Origin: Blautia luti
GTDB taxonomy: Bacteria > Bacillota > Clostridia > Lachnospirales > Lachnospiraceae
Length of the DNA: 64,000 nt
Direction of reading: 5' to 3'
Assembly: GCF_013304735.1 (NCBI RefSeq)
Contig: NZ_JAAITI010000007.1
Coordinates: 1-64,000 of the forward strand
In this document: positions 7,186-16,545 of the stretch, one piece after another
Layout: each line of letters begins with the position of its first letter
Numbering within the stretch: the stretch's first letter is position 1
Program-made: the position numbers and the translations under genes
The notes under the pieces: model-generated
Seen by the model: the letters and a program-made list of their open reading frames with translations, nothing else
What the model was told of the DNA's origin: nothing
The model's database searches: none

Positions 7186-7242
7186 AAAAAACGGGAAATC
7201 AGGAAGCATATTATGGTATGCATGAGATTTCCCGTTTTTTTT
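7186..7242. terminator. Bidirectional terminator between mscL and the PucR-type gene
   Basis: A 10-bp perfect stem (7191-7200/7226-7235) is flanked by an A-run on the left and a T-run on the right, so it can stop transcription from both converging genes. The right T-run abuts the stop codon of the minus-strand gene. Confidence 0.85.
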
Positions 7243-8779
7243 ATGCGTTTGTGTTCTGATTTTCTTCTTCCATATCCATCAGATGAAAAGAAAGCAGCAG
7301 ATAAAGGATTTCATCTCTGTCTGTGAGATCCGAATCCAGAAATGCTTTGATCTTATCCAGACGGTAAAGAAGAGTGGTTCTGTGGATAAATAAAGCGCTG
7401 GCAGTATGGGCAATGTTCTGGTTGTGTTCCAGAAAACAACGCAGTGTGTCATAGAGATGAGATTGTTTTGCCTCATCTTTGTATTTCAGTGACAGAAGCT
7501 TTTCGTGGCAGATCATGTAAGCTGGAAGTTTTCTGGTAGCCTGTTCCAGGATATAGGGCAGAGCGATGGAGTTAAAATAGTGGATACTTTCTGCAGGATT
7601 TTTGCGTTTGCCAACCTGTAAAGAGACAGAAGCTTGTGTGTATTGCCGGTGGAAATTAAAATGTCCAAGCATCTTCCGGCTGTATCCGGCACTTAACATG
7701 CTGCTTTTGATAAAACCCTCGATCTTATCAGAAATTTCATGGACAGTCATGGTACATAGGTCCAGATTGATAAAAAGCACAGCATTGCCTTTGTATTCGG
7801 TAGCACAACTGGCCGGGATCGTATTTTCCAGATAATTGCAGATGGCATTGAGGGTCAGATTTTTCTGGTCGATCAGTCCGGTCTGGATCAGGATGCATTG
7901 ATACATATGGGAAGAAAGCCATCCTACATTTGTCAGCTGCTGGCTGACTTTTACGTAATCAGCTCCTGGATCAGTCAGGATAGATACAAAAATCTGGTGC
8001 AAAGGAAACGCTTTATCCCGGTTGTGCATGATACCGGTGGAAAGGGCATGAGATATCATCTGGGAAAGGTACTCCAGGATAAAACCAAATGTATCATCCA
8101 GAGGAACTTCGCCTCCGGAAAACATCAGTCGGTATACAGCTTTATCATTATTGGAAATGTTTACGCAGAGAGAAGGAACCGTAAGGCCATTTCCGGGATA
8201 ATAAAAGTATCCGGTTTTATAAAAAGCTTCCTCATAATGGGGATCCTGTTTCAGACTGTCAACAACAGCCCAGGAATTTTCGTTGGAACCCAGAACGGAA
8301 TTGGAAAGATCGCCCAGATCCCAGCCTCTGGAGGCAATGATAGTAAAATCCATACCGATCAGCATCATTGGGTTGGGAATAATGGAAGCGGTAAGATCCA
8401 GAAGTTCCTGAATAGAAGCGTTCCGAAGACGGGAATCCATCAGAGACTGATTCCACCGGTCATAAAGGATAAAAATTTCCTGAAGTTTGTTAAAAATGGT
8501 ATTGGCAGGAAAATCTTCAGGAATGACGCACATGTTTGGCTGAGTTAATTCGTAATTCCGGTAAGTTTTTCCGATCATCAGGAACAGGATATTTTTGGGA
8601 TGATGAAAAGTCGGTTGAAAATCAGGATCTGTAATAAGATAAACACGTCCTTCCTGAAGCGGTGTGTTTTTTTCGTAACAGGCAGGACATAGCAATGTGG
8701 GCTCTGTATCCAGCCTGGAGGTATCCATAGGAAATGATTTCTGCAAATGATAGCAGATAAGTTTTGCGCTGAGTTTCAA
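7241..8779 (-). CDS. PucR-type transcriptional regulator
   Basis: A 512-aa regulator of the PucR/CdaR type. The last 70 residues hold the family helix-turn-helix: NIAHTASALFIHRTTLLYRL followed by KIKAFL and the Asp/Arg-rich TDRDEILYLLLSFHL. The long N-terminal part would sense a ligand; it has no motif I can name. Start: a TTG codon at 8779-8777, eight bases after AGGAGG on the minus strand; no ATG is better placed. It is divergent from the methyltransferase-like gene 200 bp away, which is its most likely target. The shared intergenic region has repeated sequences that could be its operators. Confidence 0.8.
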   Translation of the reverse strand: MKLSAKLICYHLQKSFPMDTSRLDTEPTLLCPACYEKNTPLQEGRVYLITDPDFQPTFHHPKNILFLMIGKTYRNYELTQPNMCVIPEDFPANTIFNKLQEIFILYDRWNQSLMDSRLRNASIQELLDLTASIIPNPMMLIGMDFTIIASRGWDLGDLSNSVLGSNENSWAVVDSLKQDPHYEEAFYKTGYFYYPGNGLTVPSLCVNISNNDKAVYRLMFSGGEVPLDDTFGFILEYLSQMISHALSTGIMHNRDKAFPLHQIFVSILTDPGADYVKVSQQLTNVGWLSSHMYQCILIQTGLIDQKNLTLNAICNYLENTIPASCATEYKGNAVLFINLDLCTMTVHEISDKIEGFIKSSMLSAGYSRKMLGHFNFHRQYTQASVSLQVGKRKNPAESIHYFNSIALPYILEQATRKLPAYMICHEKLLSLKYKDEAKQSHLYDTLRCFLEHNQNIAHTASALFIHRTTLLYRLDKIKAFLDSDLTDRDEILYLLLSFHLMDMEEENQNTNA

Positions 8780-8841
8780 AGAAAATCCTCCTTCCTATAT
8801 TTTATAGGAAAAAATAGGAATAATCACCATATTATGTGGAA

Positions 8842-8869
8842 TTGTGATTCTTCTGATTTTCAGTATAAT
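8842..8869 (+). promoter_or_regulatory. Promoter of the UroD-like gene
   Basis: The -35 TTGTGA (8842-8847) and -10 TATAAT (8864-8869) are 16 bp apart. The -10 box is flanked by a 6-bp inverted repeat, GATTCT (8846-8851) and AGAATC (8870-8875), which could be an operator. Confidence 0.6.
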
Positions 8870-8883
8870 AGAATCATAAAGAA

Positions 8884-8940
8884 AAAACAAGTGCAGAAAT
8901 AAGCCTTTTATATTGGGGTGTAGCAAAACAAGTGCGGAAA
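8884..8940 (+). repeat. Direct repeat pair upstream of the UroD-like gene
   Basis: The 16-base sequence AAAACAAGTGCRGAAA occurs at 8884-8899 and again at 8925-8940, 41 bp apart, with one difference. Both copies are followed by related CCTTTT/GGCTTTC tails. They lie downstream of the -10 box, in the leader. They may be binding sites for the divergent regulator; a local duplication is the alternative. Confidence 0.55.
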
Positions 8941-8979
8941 AAAGGCTTTCCTGCATAATAACGTAGCGGAGGTGTTTTT

Positions 8980-9975
8980 ATGTTAACAAAAAGACAGAAT
9001 ATGATGGAAGTAATCCGTGGAGGAAATCCGGATCGTTTTGTAAAACAGTATGAGGGACTGACCTTTGTTCTGAATACTCCCTATCAGCAGCAGTATCCGA
9101 TGATGCCGGAAGGACCTGGTGCACCAACAGTAAAATGTGGCTGGGGATATTATAATTCCTGGCCGGCAGGAACGCCAGGAGCGTTTCCACTTCATGATCC
9201 CGAACATCTGGTATGCCCGGATATCACAGAATGGAAAAAATATGTAAAAGCACCGGATATCAATTACACAGCAGAAGACTGGAAAGCATGCCAGGAGACC
9301 ATTGCCGGAATTGATAGGAATGAAACAATGGTTGCCACACTGATCGCACCGGGAGTTTTTGAGATGTGCCATTATCTCTGTGAAATTCAGAATACTATGA
9401 TGAATTTTTACGAAGAACCGGAAGCCATGCATGAACTGATCGAATATATTACAGAGTGGGAACTGAAATGGGCAGAGCAGATCTGTACCTATATGAAACC
9501 GGATGTTGTATTCCATCATGATGACTGGGGAACACAGAAATCTACATTTATCAGTGTGGACATGTTCCGTGAATTCTTTATGGATTCCTACAAACGTATT
9601 TATGGCTATTACCATGATCACGGGGTAGAACTGATCATTCATCACAATGACAGTTACAGTGCAACACTGGTTCCAACAATGATCGAGATGGGAATTGATG
9701 TATGGCAGGGATGTATGTCAGTCAATGATCTTCCAAAACTGATCAAAGAATATGGAAAAGATATCACATTTATGGGCGGTATCGATAATGGTAAAGTAGA
9801 TCGTTTTGACTGGAATCAGGAAATGATTGAAGAAGCAACCGATCAGCTTTGCAGAGACTGTGGTAAACTTCATTTTATTCCATGTACCACCCATGGCCTG
9901 AATTTTTCCTGCATCCCAGGTGTTTATGAGGCAGTAGATCAGGAAATCGATAAAATGACGAAAGAAATGTTTTGA
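8980..9975 (+). CDS. Uroporphyrinogen-decarboxylase-family (MtaA/CmuA-like) methyltransferase
   Basis: A 331-aa protein of the UroD fold. In anaerobes with no haem context such proteins usually act as corrinoid or coenzyme methyltransferases in demethylation of methoxylated or methylamine compounds, rather than as HemE. Recognisable parts are the start KRQNMMEVIRGGNPDRF, VVFHHDDWGTQKSTFIS near 180, and the IHHNDSY and FMGGIDNG loops. These His/Asp residues could bind zinc. No corrinoid protein gene is next to it, so the substrate is open. The GGAGGTG site and the divergent PucR-type regulator suggest a substrate-induced single-gene unit. Confidence 0.75.
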   Translation: MLTKRQNMMEVIRGGNPDRFVKQYEGLTFVLNTPYQQQYPMMPEGPGAPTVKCGWGYYNSWPAGTPGAFPLHDPEHLVCPDITEWKKYVKAPDINYTAEDWKACQETIAGIDRNETMVATLIAPGVFEMCHYLCEIQNTMMNFYEEPEAMHELIEYITEWELKWAEQICTYMKPDVVFHHDDWGTQKSTFISVDMFREFFMDSYKRIYGYYHDHGVELIIHHNDSYSATLVPTMIEMGIDVWQGCMSVNDLPKLIKEYGKDITFMGGIDNGKVDRFDWNQEMIEEATDQLCRDCGKLHFIPCTTHGLNFSCIPGVYEAVDQEIDKMTKEMF

Positions 9976-10028
9976 TCGAATTCAGATTGGCCTATATAAC
10001 TATATAATAGGAAGAAAATAAAATAAAT

Positions 10029-10085
10029 AAAGGTCGGAAAAGCCTGCAAAACTCAGCAGAAAAGCGCTTTCCCGACCTTTTTTCT
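10029..10085 (+). terminator. Terminator after the UroD-like gene
   Basis: A 12-bp stem with one mismatch (10032-10043/10066-10077) is followed by a T-run at 10078-10083. Confidence 0.85.
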
Positions 10086-10125
10086 GTGAAATTTTGGAAA
10101 AAATAAATTTGTAAAGCAAAAACCC

Positions 10126-10154
10126 TTGACAGGCATGCCGGAATCGTGTATGAT
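10126..10154 (+). promoter_or_regulatory. Promoter of the ylxM-ffh operon
   Basis: Consensus -35 TTGACA (10126-10131), 17-bp spacer, -10 TATGAT (10149-10154). Transcription would begin near 10161, only about 10 bases before the ATG, so the AAGGTG ribosome site lies almost at the 5' end of the message. Confidence 0.85.
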
Positions 10155-10171
10155 AGCCAAGGTGATTACAG

Positions 10172-10495
10172 ATGGAGAAATTTGTAGAGCAGACTTTTTT
10201 ATTTGATTTTTATGGAGAGCTTCTGACAGAGAGGCAGCGGCAGGTGTACACCAGTGTGGTATTTGAGGATTATTCCTTAAGTGAAGTTGCTGAGGAACTT
10301 GGCATCAGCAGACAGGGTGTACATGATATGATCAGACGGTGCAATCGGACGTTGGAAGAATACGAAGAGAAACTCCATCTGGTCGAGAAATTCCTGAACA
10401 TCCGCAGTCAGGTTATGAAGATCCATGAACTGGCTGACAAGTACCACGCCGAAGATATTGCGGCGATTTCCAATGTGATATTAGAGGAGTTATGA
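10172..10495 (+). CDS. ylxM: YlxM-family SRP-associated DNA-binding protein
   Basis: A 107-aa protein with a sigma-70 region-4-like helix-turn-helix: [35 protein letters not shown] at about 21-55, then a coiled helical tail. YlxM is encoded directly before ffh in Firmicutes and is linked to the signal recognition particle, with a modest or uncertain role. It starts the operon, and its stop is 3 bases from the ffh start. Confidence 0.9.
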   Translation: MEKFVEQTFLFDFYGELLTERQRQVYTSVVFEDYSLSEVAEELGISRQGVHDMIRRCNRTLEEYEEKLHLVEKFLNIRSQVMKIHELADKYHAEDIAAISNVILEEL

Positions 10496-10498
10496 TCA

Positions 10499-11851
10499 AT
10501 GGCATTTGAGAGTTTAACAGATAAACTGCAGAATGTATTTAAAAAGCTGAAAGGCAAAGGCCGTCTTACAGAGGCTGATGTCAAGGTTGCGCTGAAAGAA
10601 GTTAAGATGGCACTTCTGGAAGCGGATGTTAACTTTAAGGTCGTTAAGCAGTTTACGAAATCTGTTCAGGAAAAGGCTATCGGACAGGATGTTATGAATG
10701 GTCTGAATCCGGGACAGATGGTGATCAAGATCGTAAATGACGAGCTGGTCAATCTGATGGGAAGTGAGACAACAGAACTTCCGATCAAACCGGGAATGGA
10801 TCTTACCGTTCTTATGATGGTCGGCCTCCAGGGTGCAGGTAAGACAACAACGGTTGCCAAGCTGGCAGGCAAACTGAAATCCAAAGGAAAGAGACCACTG
10901 CTTGTGGCCTGTGATGTTTACCGTCCCGCAGCGATCACACAGCTGCAGGTGAATGGTGAGAAGCAGGGCGTCGAGGTCTTTTCCATGGGAGACAAGCAGA
11001 ATCCCGTGGACATTGCAAAAGCAGCTATCGAGCATGCGAAATCCAATCAGCAGAATGTTGTGCTGATCGATACCGCAGGACGTCTTCACATTGATGAGGA
11101 TATGATGCAGGAGCTTGAGAATATCAAAGCGAATGTGAATGTGGATGCCACAGTGCTTGTAGTTGATGCCATGACAGGACAGGATGCGGTAAATGTAGCG
11201 CAGAACTTTTCTGATAAAGTCGGCATTGACGGTGTGATCCTGACCAAGATGGACGGTGATACACGAGGTGGAGCTGCACTTTCCATTAAAGCCGTAACCG
11301 GCAAACCGATCTTCTATGTTGGTATGGGAGAGAAGCTTTCGGACTTGGAACAGTTTTATCCGGAACGTATGGCTTCCAGAATCCTTGGTATGGGCGATGT
11401 GATGAGCCTGATCGAGAAGGTGGAAGCATCTGTGGATCAGGAACAGGCCCAGGAGATGCAGAAGAAGCTGAAGAAAATGGACTTCGACTTTAATGACTAT
11501 CTTACCAGCATGGAACAGATGAACAAAATGGGTGGTATTTCCAGTATCCTGAACATGCTTCCTGGAATGGGCGGCAAGATGAAAGATATCGAGGGCATGA
11601 TCGATGAGAAAGCTATGGATCGCACCAAGTCCATCATCCTTTCCATGACACCTCAGGAGAGAAGCAATCCGAACATTCTGAACATATCCCGTAAGAACCG
11701 CATCGCCAGAGGTGCAGGCGTGGATGTCACAGAAGTAAACCGTCTTGTGAAGCAGTTTGAGCAGAGCAAGAAGATGATGAAACAGATGCCGGGTTTAACA
11801 GGCGGCAAGATGAATATGGGAAAAAGGGGCGGCTTTAAGCTTCCCTTTTAA
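10499..11851 (+). CDS. ffh: Signal recognition particle GTPase Ffh
   Basis: A 450-aa SRP54 protein that binds signal sequences of nascent membrane and secreted proteins and, with SRP RNA and FtsY, brings ribosomes to the Sec channel. The NG domain shows the P-loop GLQGAGKTTT (near 107-116), DVYRPAA, DTAGR, and TKMDGDTRGG. The C-terminal M domain is methionine-rich (MEQMNKMGG, MLPGMGGKM, QSKKMMKQMPG). Length is typical. A GAGGAG site overlaps the end of ylxM. Confidence 0.98.
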   Translation: MAFESLTDKLQNVFKKLKGKGRLTEADVKVALKEVKMALLEADVNFKVVKQFTKSVQEKAIGQDVMNGLNPGQMVIKIVNDELVNLMGSETTELPIKPGMDLTVLMMVGLQGAGKTTTVAKLAGKLKSKGKRPLLVACDVYRPAAITQLQVNGEKQGVEVFSMGDKQNPVDIAKAAIEHAKSNQQNVVLIDTAGRLHIDEDMMQELENIKANVNVDATVLVVDAMTGQDAVNVAQNFSDKVGIDGVILTKMDGDTRGGAALSIKAVTGKPIFYVGMGEKLSDLEQFYPERMASRILGMGDVMSLIEKVEASVDQEQAQEMQKKLKKMDFDFNDYLTSMEQMNKMGGISSILNMLPGMGGKMKDIEGMIDEKAMDRTKSIILSMTPQERSNPNILNISRKNRIARGAGVDVTEVNRLVKQFEQSKKMMKQMPGLTGGKMNMGKRGGFKLPF

Positions 11852-11896
11852 TAAACAACAATAAATTTTTAGAAAGATAATTGGAGGAAAACAAAA

Positions 11897-12142
11897 ATGG
11901 CAGTTAAGATCAGATTAAGAAGAATGGGACAGAAGAAAGCACCTTTCTATAGAATCGTAGTAGCAGATTCCCGCTGCAAACGTGACGGAAGATGTATCGC
12001 AGAGATCGGAACATATGATCCGAACCTTGACCCAAGCGTATACAAAATCGACGAAGAGGCAGCTAAGAAATGGCTTGCAGCTGGTGCTCAGCCTACAGAA
12101 GTAGTTGCTAAGCTTCTTAAACTTGCCGGAATCGAGAAATAA
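11897..12142 (+). CDS. rpsP: 30S ribosomal protein S16
   Basis: An 81-aa S16 starting [24 protein letters not shown], a hallmark of the family. It binds 16S rRNA and helps assemble the 30S subunit. TTGGAGG lies 9 bases upstream. It follows ffh by 45 bases with no terminator and leads into khpA. Confidence 0.98.
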   Translation: MAVKIRLRRMGQKKAPFYRIVVADSRCKRDGRCIAEIGTYDPNLDPSVYKIDEEAAKKWLAAGAQPTEVVAKLLKLAGIEK

Positions 12143-12198
12143 TACCTGACAGATTTAAGATCTGTGGGCCCCGTAAGGGCAGAGCAAGGAGGTATGTA

Positions 12199-12429
12199 AT
12201 GAAACAACTTGTAGAAGTAATTGCAAAATCTCTTGTTGAAAATCCGGATGAGGTAGTCGTTACTGAGACTGAGAAAGACGACGCGATTGTTGTTGAACTG
12301 AAAGTCGGACCGGCCGATATGGGTAAGGTCATTGGAAGACAGGGAAGAATTGCCAAGGCAATCCGTACTGTTGTGAAAGCGGCTTCTTCAAAAAGCAGCA
12401 AAAAAGTGATTGTAGATATTCTGCAATGA
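12199..12429 (+). CDS. khpA: KH-domain RNA-binding protein KhpA
   Basis: A 76-aa single-KH-domain protein (formerly YlqC). The GKVIGRQGRIAKAIR loop at about 46-60 is the RNA-binding GxxG-type motif. In Firmicutes KhpA pairs with KhpB/Jag and affects cell shape and small-RNA biology. AAGGAGG site upstream. A hairpin terminator follows, so some transcripts may end here. Confidence 0.95.
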   Translation: MKQLVEVIAKSLVENPDEVVVTETEKDDAIVVELKVGPADMGKVIGRQGRIAKAIRTVVKAASSKSSKKVIVDILQ

Positions 12430-12437
12430 AAAATGAG

Positions 12438-12471
12438 ACAGGAGCTGTGGATTCCATGGCTCCTGTTTTTA
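12438..12471 (+). terminator. Hairpin terminator or attenuator between khpA and rimM
   Basis: An 8-bp perfect stem (12438-12445/12459-12466) is followed by five T. It sits inside an otherwise continuous operon, so it probably lowers rimM-trmD-queA expression rather than ending it, since no clear promoter follows. Confidence 0.7.
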
Positions 12472-12489
12472 CTCTGAAAGGGAGCAAAA

Positions 12490-12996
12490 ATGGAAGATTT
12501 ATTAAAAGTAGGAGTTATCACAACAACGCATGGTGTCCGTGGTGAAGTAAAGGTTTTTCCAACAACGGATGATGCAGAGCGTTTTCTTGATATTGAATAT
12601 GTGCTTCTGGATACAGGAAAAGAACTTCGCAGACTGAATATTCAGAATGTAAAATTCTTTAAGAATCTTGCGATCCTGAAGTTTGAAGGCGTTGATAATA
12701 TCAATGATATTGAAATGTATAAAGGCCGTGATCTCTGGATTCCGCGTGAGGAAGCACAGGAGCTTGGCGAGGATGAATATTATGTGGCAGATCTGATCGG
12801 AATGGATGTACTTCTGGAGAATGGGGAGAAATTCGGAGTACTCCGCGATGTTATGGAGACCGGTGCCAATGATGTTTATATCGTAGATCGTGTGGATGGA
12901 GAGGAAGTTCTGCTTCCGGCGATCCATGACTGTGTTCTTGATGTAGACGTGGAAAAAAATACCATGACTGTGCATTTGATGAAAGGGCTTGTTTAA
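12490..12996 (+). CDS. rimM: 16S rRNA processing protein RimM
   Basis: A 168-aa RimM, which binds S19 and helps mature the 30S head. The N-terminal barrel has the family motif VGVITTTHGVRGEVKV; the C-terminal PRC-barrel contains YYVADLIGMDV and ends in LLPAIHDCVLDVDVE. Its stop codon directly abuts the trmD start. Confidence 0.97.
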   Translation: MEDLLKVGVITTTHGVRGEVKVFPTTDDAERFLDIEYVLLDTGKELRRLNIQNVKFFKNLAILKFEGVDNINDIEMYKGRDLWIPREEAQELGEDEYYVADLIGMDVLLENGEKFGVLRDVMETGANDVYIVDRVDGEEVLLPAIHDCVLDVDVEKNTMTVHLMKGLV

Positions 12997-13749
12997 ATGA
13001 ATTATCATGTACTTACACTGTTTCCGGAAATGATCGAGAACGGAATGAACACAAGTATTACAGGCCGTGCGATTACAAAGGGACTGTTATCACTGGAAGC
13101 GATCAATATCCGGGATTTTGCCTTCAACAAGCACCAGAAGGTAGATGATTATCCATATGGCGGCGGTGCCGGAATGCTGATGCAGGCAGAACCGGTATAT
13201 CTGTCCTATGAATCCATTGTAGAGCGCATCGGAAGAAAACCACGTGTGATCTTTCTTACTCCTCAGGGAAAAACTTTCAACCAGAATATGGCGAAAGAGT
13301 TCGCACTGGAAGAAGACCTGGTTTTTCTCTGCGGTCATTATGAGGGAATTGATGAGCGTGTTCTGGAAGAAATTGTGACGGATTATGTTTCTATCGGTGA
13401 TTATGTACTTACTGGTGGGGAACTTCCGGCTATGGTTATGATGGATTCCATTTCCAGAATGGTACCAGGAGTTCTGAATAATCAGGAATCCGGAGAGACG
13501 GAATCTTTTTCCGGAAATCTTCTGGAATATCCCCAGTACAGCCGACCGGAAGAATGGCATGGAAAAAAAGTTCCGGAGGTGCTGCTTTCCGGACATCATG
13601 CAAATGTGGATAAATGGAGAAGAGAGCAGTCTATTATCCGTACTGCCAAATGGAGACCGGATCTGCTGCCAAAGGCCGATCTTACAAACAAAGAGTGGAA
13701 CGAGGTCCGCAGGCTTCGCAAACAATGGAAAGAGGAAGTGGAAAAATAA
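12997..13749 (+). CDS. trmD: tRNA (guanine37-N1)-methyltransferase TrmD
   Basis: A 250-aa knotted SPOUT methyltransferase that makes m1G37 and prevents +1 frameshifting. It shows LTLFPEM at the start, the [11 protein letters not shown] motif, and the SAM-binding [18 protein letters not shown]. In most Firmicutes rplS (L19) follows trmD; here queA follows after two bases. Confidence 0.98.
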   Translation: MNYHVLTLFPEMIENGMNTSITGRAITKGLLSLEAINIRDFAFNKHQKVDDYPYGGGAGMLMQAEPVYLSYESIVERIGRKPRVIFLTPQGKTFNQNMAKEFALEEDLVFLCGHYEGIDERVLEEIVTDYVSIGDYVLTGGELPAMVMMDSISRMVPGVLNNQESGETESFSGNLLEYPQYSRPEEWHGKKVPEVLLSGHHANVDKWRREQSIIRTAKWRPDLLPKADLTNKEWNEVRRLRKQWKEEVEK

Positions 13750-13751
13750 TT

Positions 13752-14777
13752 ATGAAAACATCAGATTTTTATTATGACCTGCCGCAGGAACTGATTGCTC
13801 AGGACCCGCTGGAGGACAGAAGTTCTTCCAGACTGATGCATCTGTCCCTGAAAGACGGAAGTATCGAGCATCGTCATTTTACCGATATACTGGATTACCT
13901 GCATAAGGGAGACTGCCTTGTGATCAATGACACCAAAGTTATTCCGGCACGTCTTTACGGACATAAGGAGGAGACAGGAGCACTGATCGAGATCCTGCTT
14001 CTGAAACGCCGTGAGAATGATATCTGGGAGTGTCTTGTAAAGCCCGGCAAAAAGGCACGTCCGGGTGCCAAAATTACTTTTGGCGATGGCATTTTAAAAG
14101 GTGAGATCATCGATATTGTAGATGAGGGAAACCGCCTGATCCAGTTCCATTATGAGGGAATTTTTGAGGAAATTCTGGATCAGCTGGGAGAAATGCCGCT
14201 GCCGCCATATATTACCCACAAGCTGAAAGACAAAAACCGTTATCAGACCGTGTATGCCAAAAATGAAGGATCTGCTGCCGCACCGACTGCAGGACTGCAT
14301 TTCACACCGGAACTTCTTGAGAAGGTAAAAGAAATGGGTGTGAATATTGCCCATGTAACTTTACATGTAGGCCTTGGAACGTTCCGACCGGTAAAAGTGG
14401 ATGATGTGGAGAAACATCATATGCATTCGGAATTTTACATTGTGGAAGAAGATCAGGCAAAACTGATCAATGATACAAAGAAAAACGGTGGAAGAGTGAT
14501 TTCCGTGGGAACTACCAGCTGCCGTACCCTGGAGTCCGCAACCGGAGAAGACGGAATCGTAAAAGCCGGAAGTGGCTGGACAGAGATCTTTATTTATCCA
14601 GGCTATAAATTTAAAGCGATTGACGGACTGATCACCAATTTCCATCTTCCGGAGTCCACGTTGCTGATGCTGGTTTCTGCCCTTGCAGGAAAAGAACATA
14701 TTATGGCTGCCTATGAGGAAGCGGTGAAGGAAAGATACCGATTCTTCAGTTTTGGGGATGCCATGATGATCGAATAA
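13752..14777 (+). CDS. queA: S-adenosylmethionine:tRNA ribosyltransferase-isomerase QueA
   Basis: A 341-aa QueA, which transfers the ribosyl part of SAM to preQ1 in tRNA to form epoxyqueuosine. Seen are the start [45 protein letters not shown] and TNFHLPEST. The start is the ATG at 13752, two bases after the trmD stop; an in-frame ATG at 13614 lies inside trmD and is rejected. No other queuosine genes are in the window. Confidence 0.97.
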   Translation: MKTSDFYYDLPQELIAQDPLEDRSSSRLMHLSLKDGSIEHRHFTDILDYLHKGDCLVINDTKVIPARLYGHKEETGALIEILLLKRRENDIWECLVKPGKKARPGAKITFGDGILKGEIIDIVDEGNRLIQFHYEGIFEEILDQLGEMPLPPYITHKLKDKNRYQTVYAKNEGSAAAPTAGLHFTPELLEKVKEMGVNIAHVTLHVGLGTFRPVKVDDVEKHHMHSEFYIVEEDQAKLINDTKKNGGRVISVGTTSCRTLESATGEDGIVKAGSGWTEIFIYPGYKFKAIDGLITNFHLPESTLLMLVSALAGKEHIMAAYEEAVKERYRFFSFGDAMMIE

Positions 14778-14799
14778 CAAAACACAATTATCTTTCATA

Positions 14800-14855
14800 A
14801 AAAAATCCTGACAGATTTTCGCATGGATCATGCGGTATCTGCCAGGGTTTTTATT
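14800..14855. terminator. Bidirectional terminator between queA and capA-like gene
   Basis: A 10-bp stem with one mismatch (14807-14816/14836-14845) encloses an inner CGCATG/CATGCG hairpin. A-run on the left and T-run on the right let it serve both converging genes. Confidence 0.8.
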
Positions 14856-14859
14856 TTAC

Positions 14860-16374
14860 CTATTCTTCGCTGTTATCTGAGAAATCTGCTTCTTCGTCTG
14901 AACTGTAATCTTCTTCATCTGAAGCATCATAATCCGAACTGTCAGATTCATCGGAAAAATCCGAGCTTGTATCAGATTCATCAGAAGTGTCAGTGTTTCC
15001 GGATGCCTCATCTGCAGAAACAGTATCAGAACTGCCTGTATCGCCGGATGATTTGGCTGTAGAATCAGCGGATGGAATCGCTGCACTGCGTTCATCGATC
15101 TTGGCTTTGATTCTGGTAGCTTCATCGCCGGTAGCAGGAGTTGGTTGATAATTGTTATAACCGTCTGCGGAAGAAATGGAGCAGGGAATGATGTTTGTTA
15201 CATTATCGGCCTGTACACCGTTGGAAGTGATAGTAAAGGTCTGCTGGAAGATCATGGTGTCCATATCGCTTGGTGAACTGTTTCCGCCAAAGCAGAAGTT
15301 TCCGAGGCTGTAAACGATATTTTTGCCCTTGTAAGTTTCAATTCCCTGAAGTACATGTGGATGATGTCCGCATACAAGATCAGCACCCTCATCGATAGCC
15401 AGACGGCCCAGAGTCATCTGATTGGTATCCGGAACGGTTTCAGTCTCATTACCCCAATGGAAGATTACAATAACAAGTTCTGCTCCGTCTGCTTTGACTT
15501 TTGCGATATTATCTTTCAGCTGTTGTTCACGGCCAAGATGGTCATTCAGTTCATAAATGCCAACAAGTCCGACTTTAACTCCTTTGATGTCCATAACTGC
15601 AGTATCATCATATCCGAAATGGGTGATCCCTTCATTATCCAGAGCAGTCAGGGTGTCCGTGTAACTCTGGTCTCCGTAATCATGGCTGTGATTGTTGGCA
15701 GTATTTACAGCTTCTATGGAACCACTGGTGAGGATCTGGGCATATTCGGCAGGTGCTTTAAATGCAAATGTTTTATCTTCACGGGTATCCGAATCCGTAA
15801 GTGTTCCCTCAAAATTGGCGATGGTCAGATCATCAGCTGAAAAAATACTTTTTACATTCTGGAAAAAGTAATCTTTTCCGTTGCTGTCGTAGTAGGCGTT
15901 CAGACTTGTGTCATAGTCGAAGGTTTCGTCTGTACCAAGGGTGCAGTCACCCACAACACTGATGGTCAGTGAAACAGGATCCTTCTGGGCTGCTTTCGCT
16001 GCTTCTTCGGCTTTTTTTGCCGCTGCTTCTTCCTGCGCTTTTTGGAGGGCAGCAGCTTCAGCTGCTTTTCTGGAAGAAATACATGCGCGGGCAGAAAAAA
16101 TAATTACAAGAAGTAAGAGCAGAAGTCCACCTCCTGCAAGCATCATTTTCTGACGACGTACTTGCTGATATCTGGAATTTTTCTTGATGGTTTTTCTGCG
16201 TGATGCGGCAGAACTGTGCGTGGACGGGCGGTTGTTTTCCCGTGAAGTGTTTTGGCGATGGCCGCTTTCTTTCTGACTGGAATGATGTGTGCGTGTCTGT
16301 CTGGCCTTAAGTGCTTCTTTTCGTGCCAGTTCCGGATCATGTTTGTGGGGCGGCTTTCGATTATCATTTGCCAT
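14860..16374 (-). CDS. CapA-family metallophosphatase, membrane anchored
   Basis: A 504-aa protein of the CapA/PgsA family. Residues 1-76 are a basic, disordered cytoplasmic tail; a hydrophobic helix follows at about 77-97, then a long Ala/Lys/Glu coiled stretch. The calcineurin-like domain has SVVGDCTLG, IANFEGTLT, NTANNHSHDYG, FHWGNE and VCGHHPHVLQG as metal ligands. The last 80 residues are an Asp/Ser-rich low-complexity tail. The family is named for poly-gamma-glutamate capsule synthesis, but no capB/capC genes are present here, so a general surface phosphatase role is as likely. Single gene. Confidence 0.85.
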   Translation of the reverse strand: MANDNRKPPHKHDPELARKEALKARQTRTHHSSQKESGHRQNTSRENNRPSTHSSAASRRKTIKKNSRYQQVRRQKMMLAGGGLLLLLLVIIFSARACISSRKAAEAAALQKAQEEAAAKKAEEAAKAAQKDPVSLTISVVGDCTLGTDETFDYDTSLNAYYDSNGKDYFFQNVKSIFSADDLTIANFEGTLTDSDTREDKTFAFKAPAEYAQILTSGSIEAVNTANNHSHDYGDQSYTDTLTALDNEGITHFGYDDTAVMDIKGVKVGLVGIYELNDHLGREQQLKDNIAKVKADGAELVIVIFHWGNETETVPDTNQMTLGRLAIDEGADLVCGHHPHVLQGIETYKGKNIVYSLGNFCFGGNSSPSDMDTMIFQQTFTITSNGVQADNVTNIIPCSISSADGYNNYQPTPATGDEATRIKAKIDERSAAIPSADSTAKSSGDTGSSDTVSADEASGNTDTSDESDTSSDFSDESDSSDYDASDEEDYSSDEEADFSDNSEE

Positions 16375-16450
16375 ACTTTTTCTCCTTCATATGTAAAGAT
16401 ACATTTATTATAGGAAGAATTGGAAGCAATGTAAAGAATGAATACCGGAC

Positions 16451-16479
16451 TTTGCAGAAAAAAGAGTTTTTGCTATAAT
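16451..16479 (+). promoter_or_regulatory. Promoter of nfo
   Basis: -35 TTTGCA (16451-16456), 17-bp spacer, -10 TATAAT (16474-16479). Confidence 0.65.
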
Positions 16480-16545
16480 ATACAAAACTCCACAATCGTG
16501 GCTTTAAGTTACCGTAAATAAAAAATACAGGGAGATCAGAAAAAA

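Noticed and set aside
8980-9975. HemE uroporphyrinogen decarboxylase of haem synthesis
   Set aside because: No haem genes are near, and the divergent PucR-type regulator and family pattern fit the methyltransferase branch.
14860-15110. Ser/Asp-rich tail as a separate gene or repeat element
   Set aside because: It is the in-frame C-terminal tail of the CapA-family protein and has no start signal of its own.
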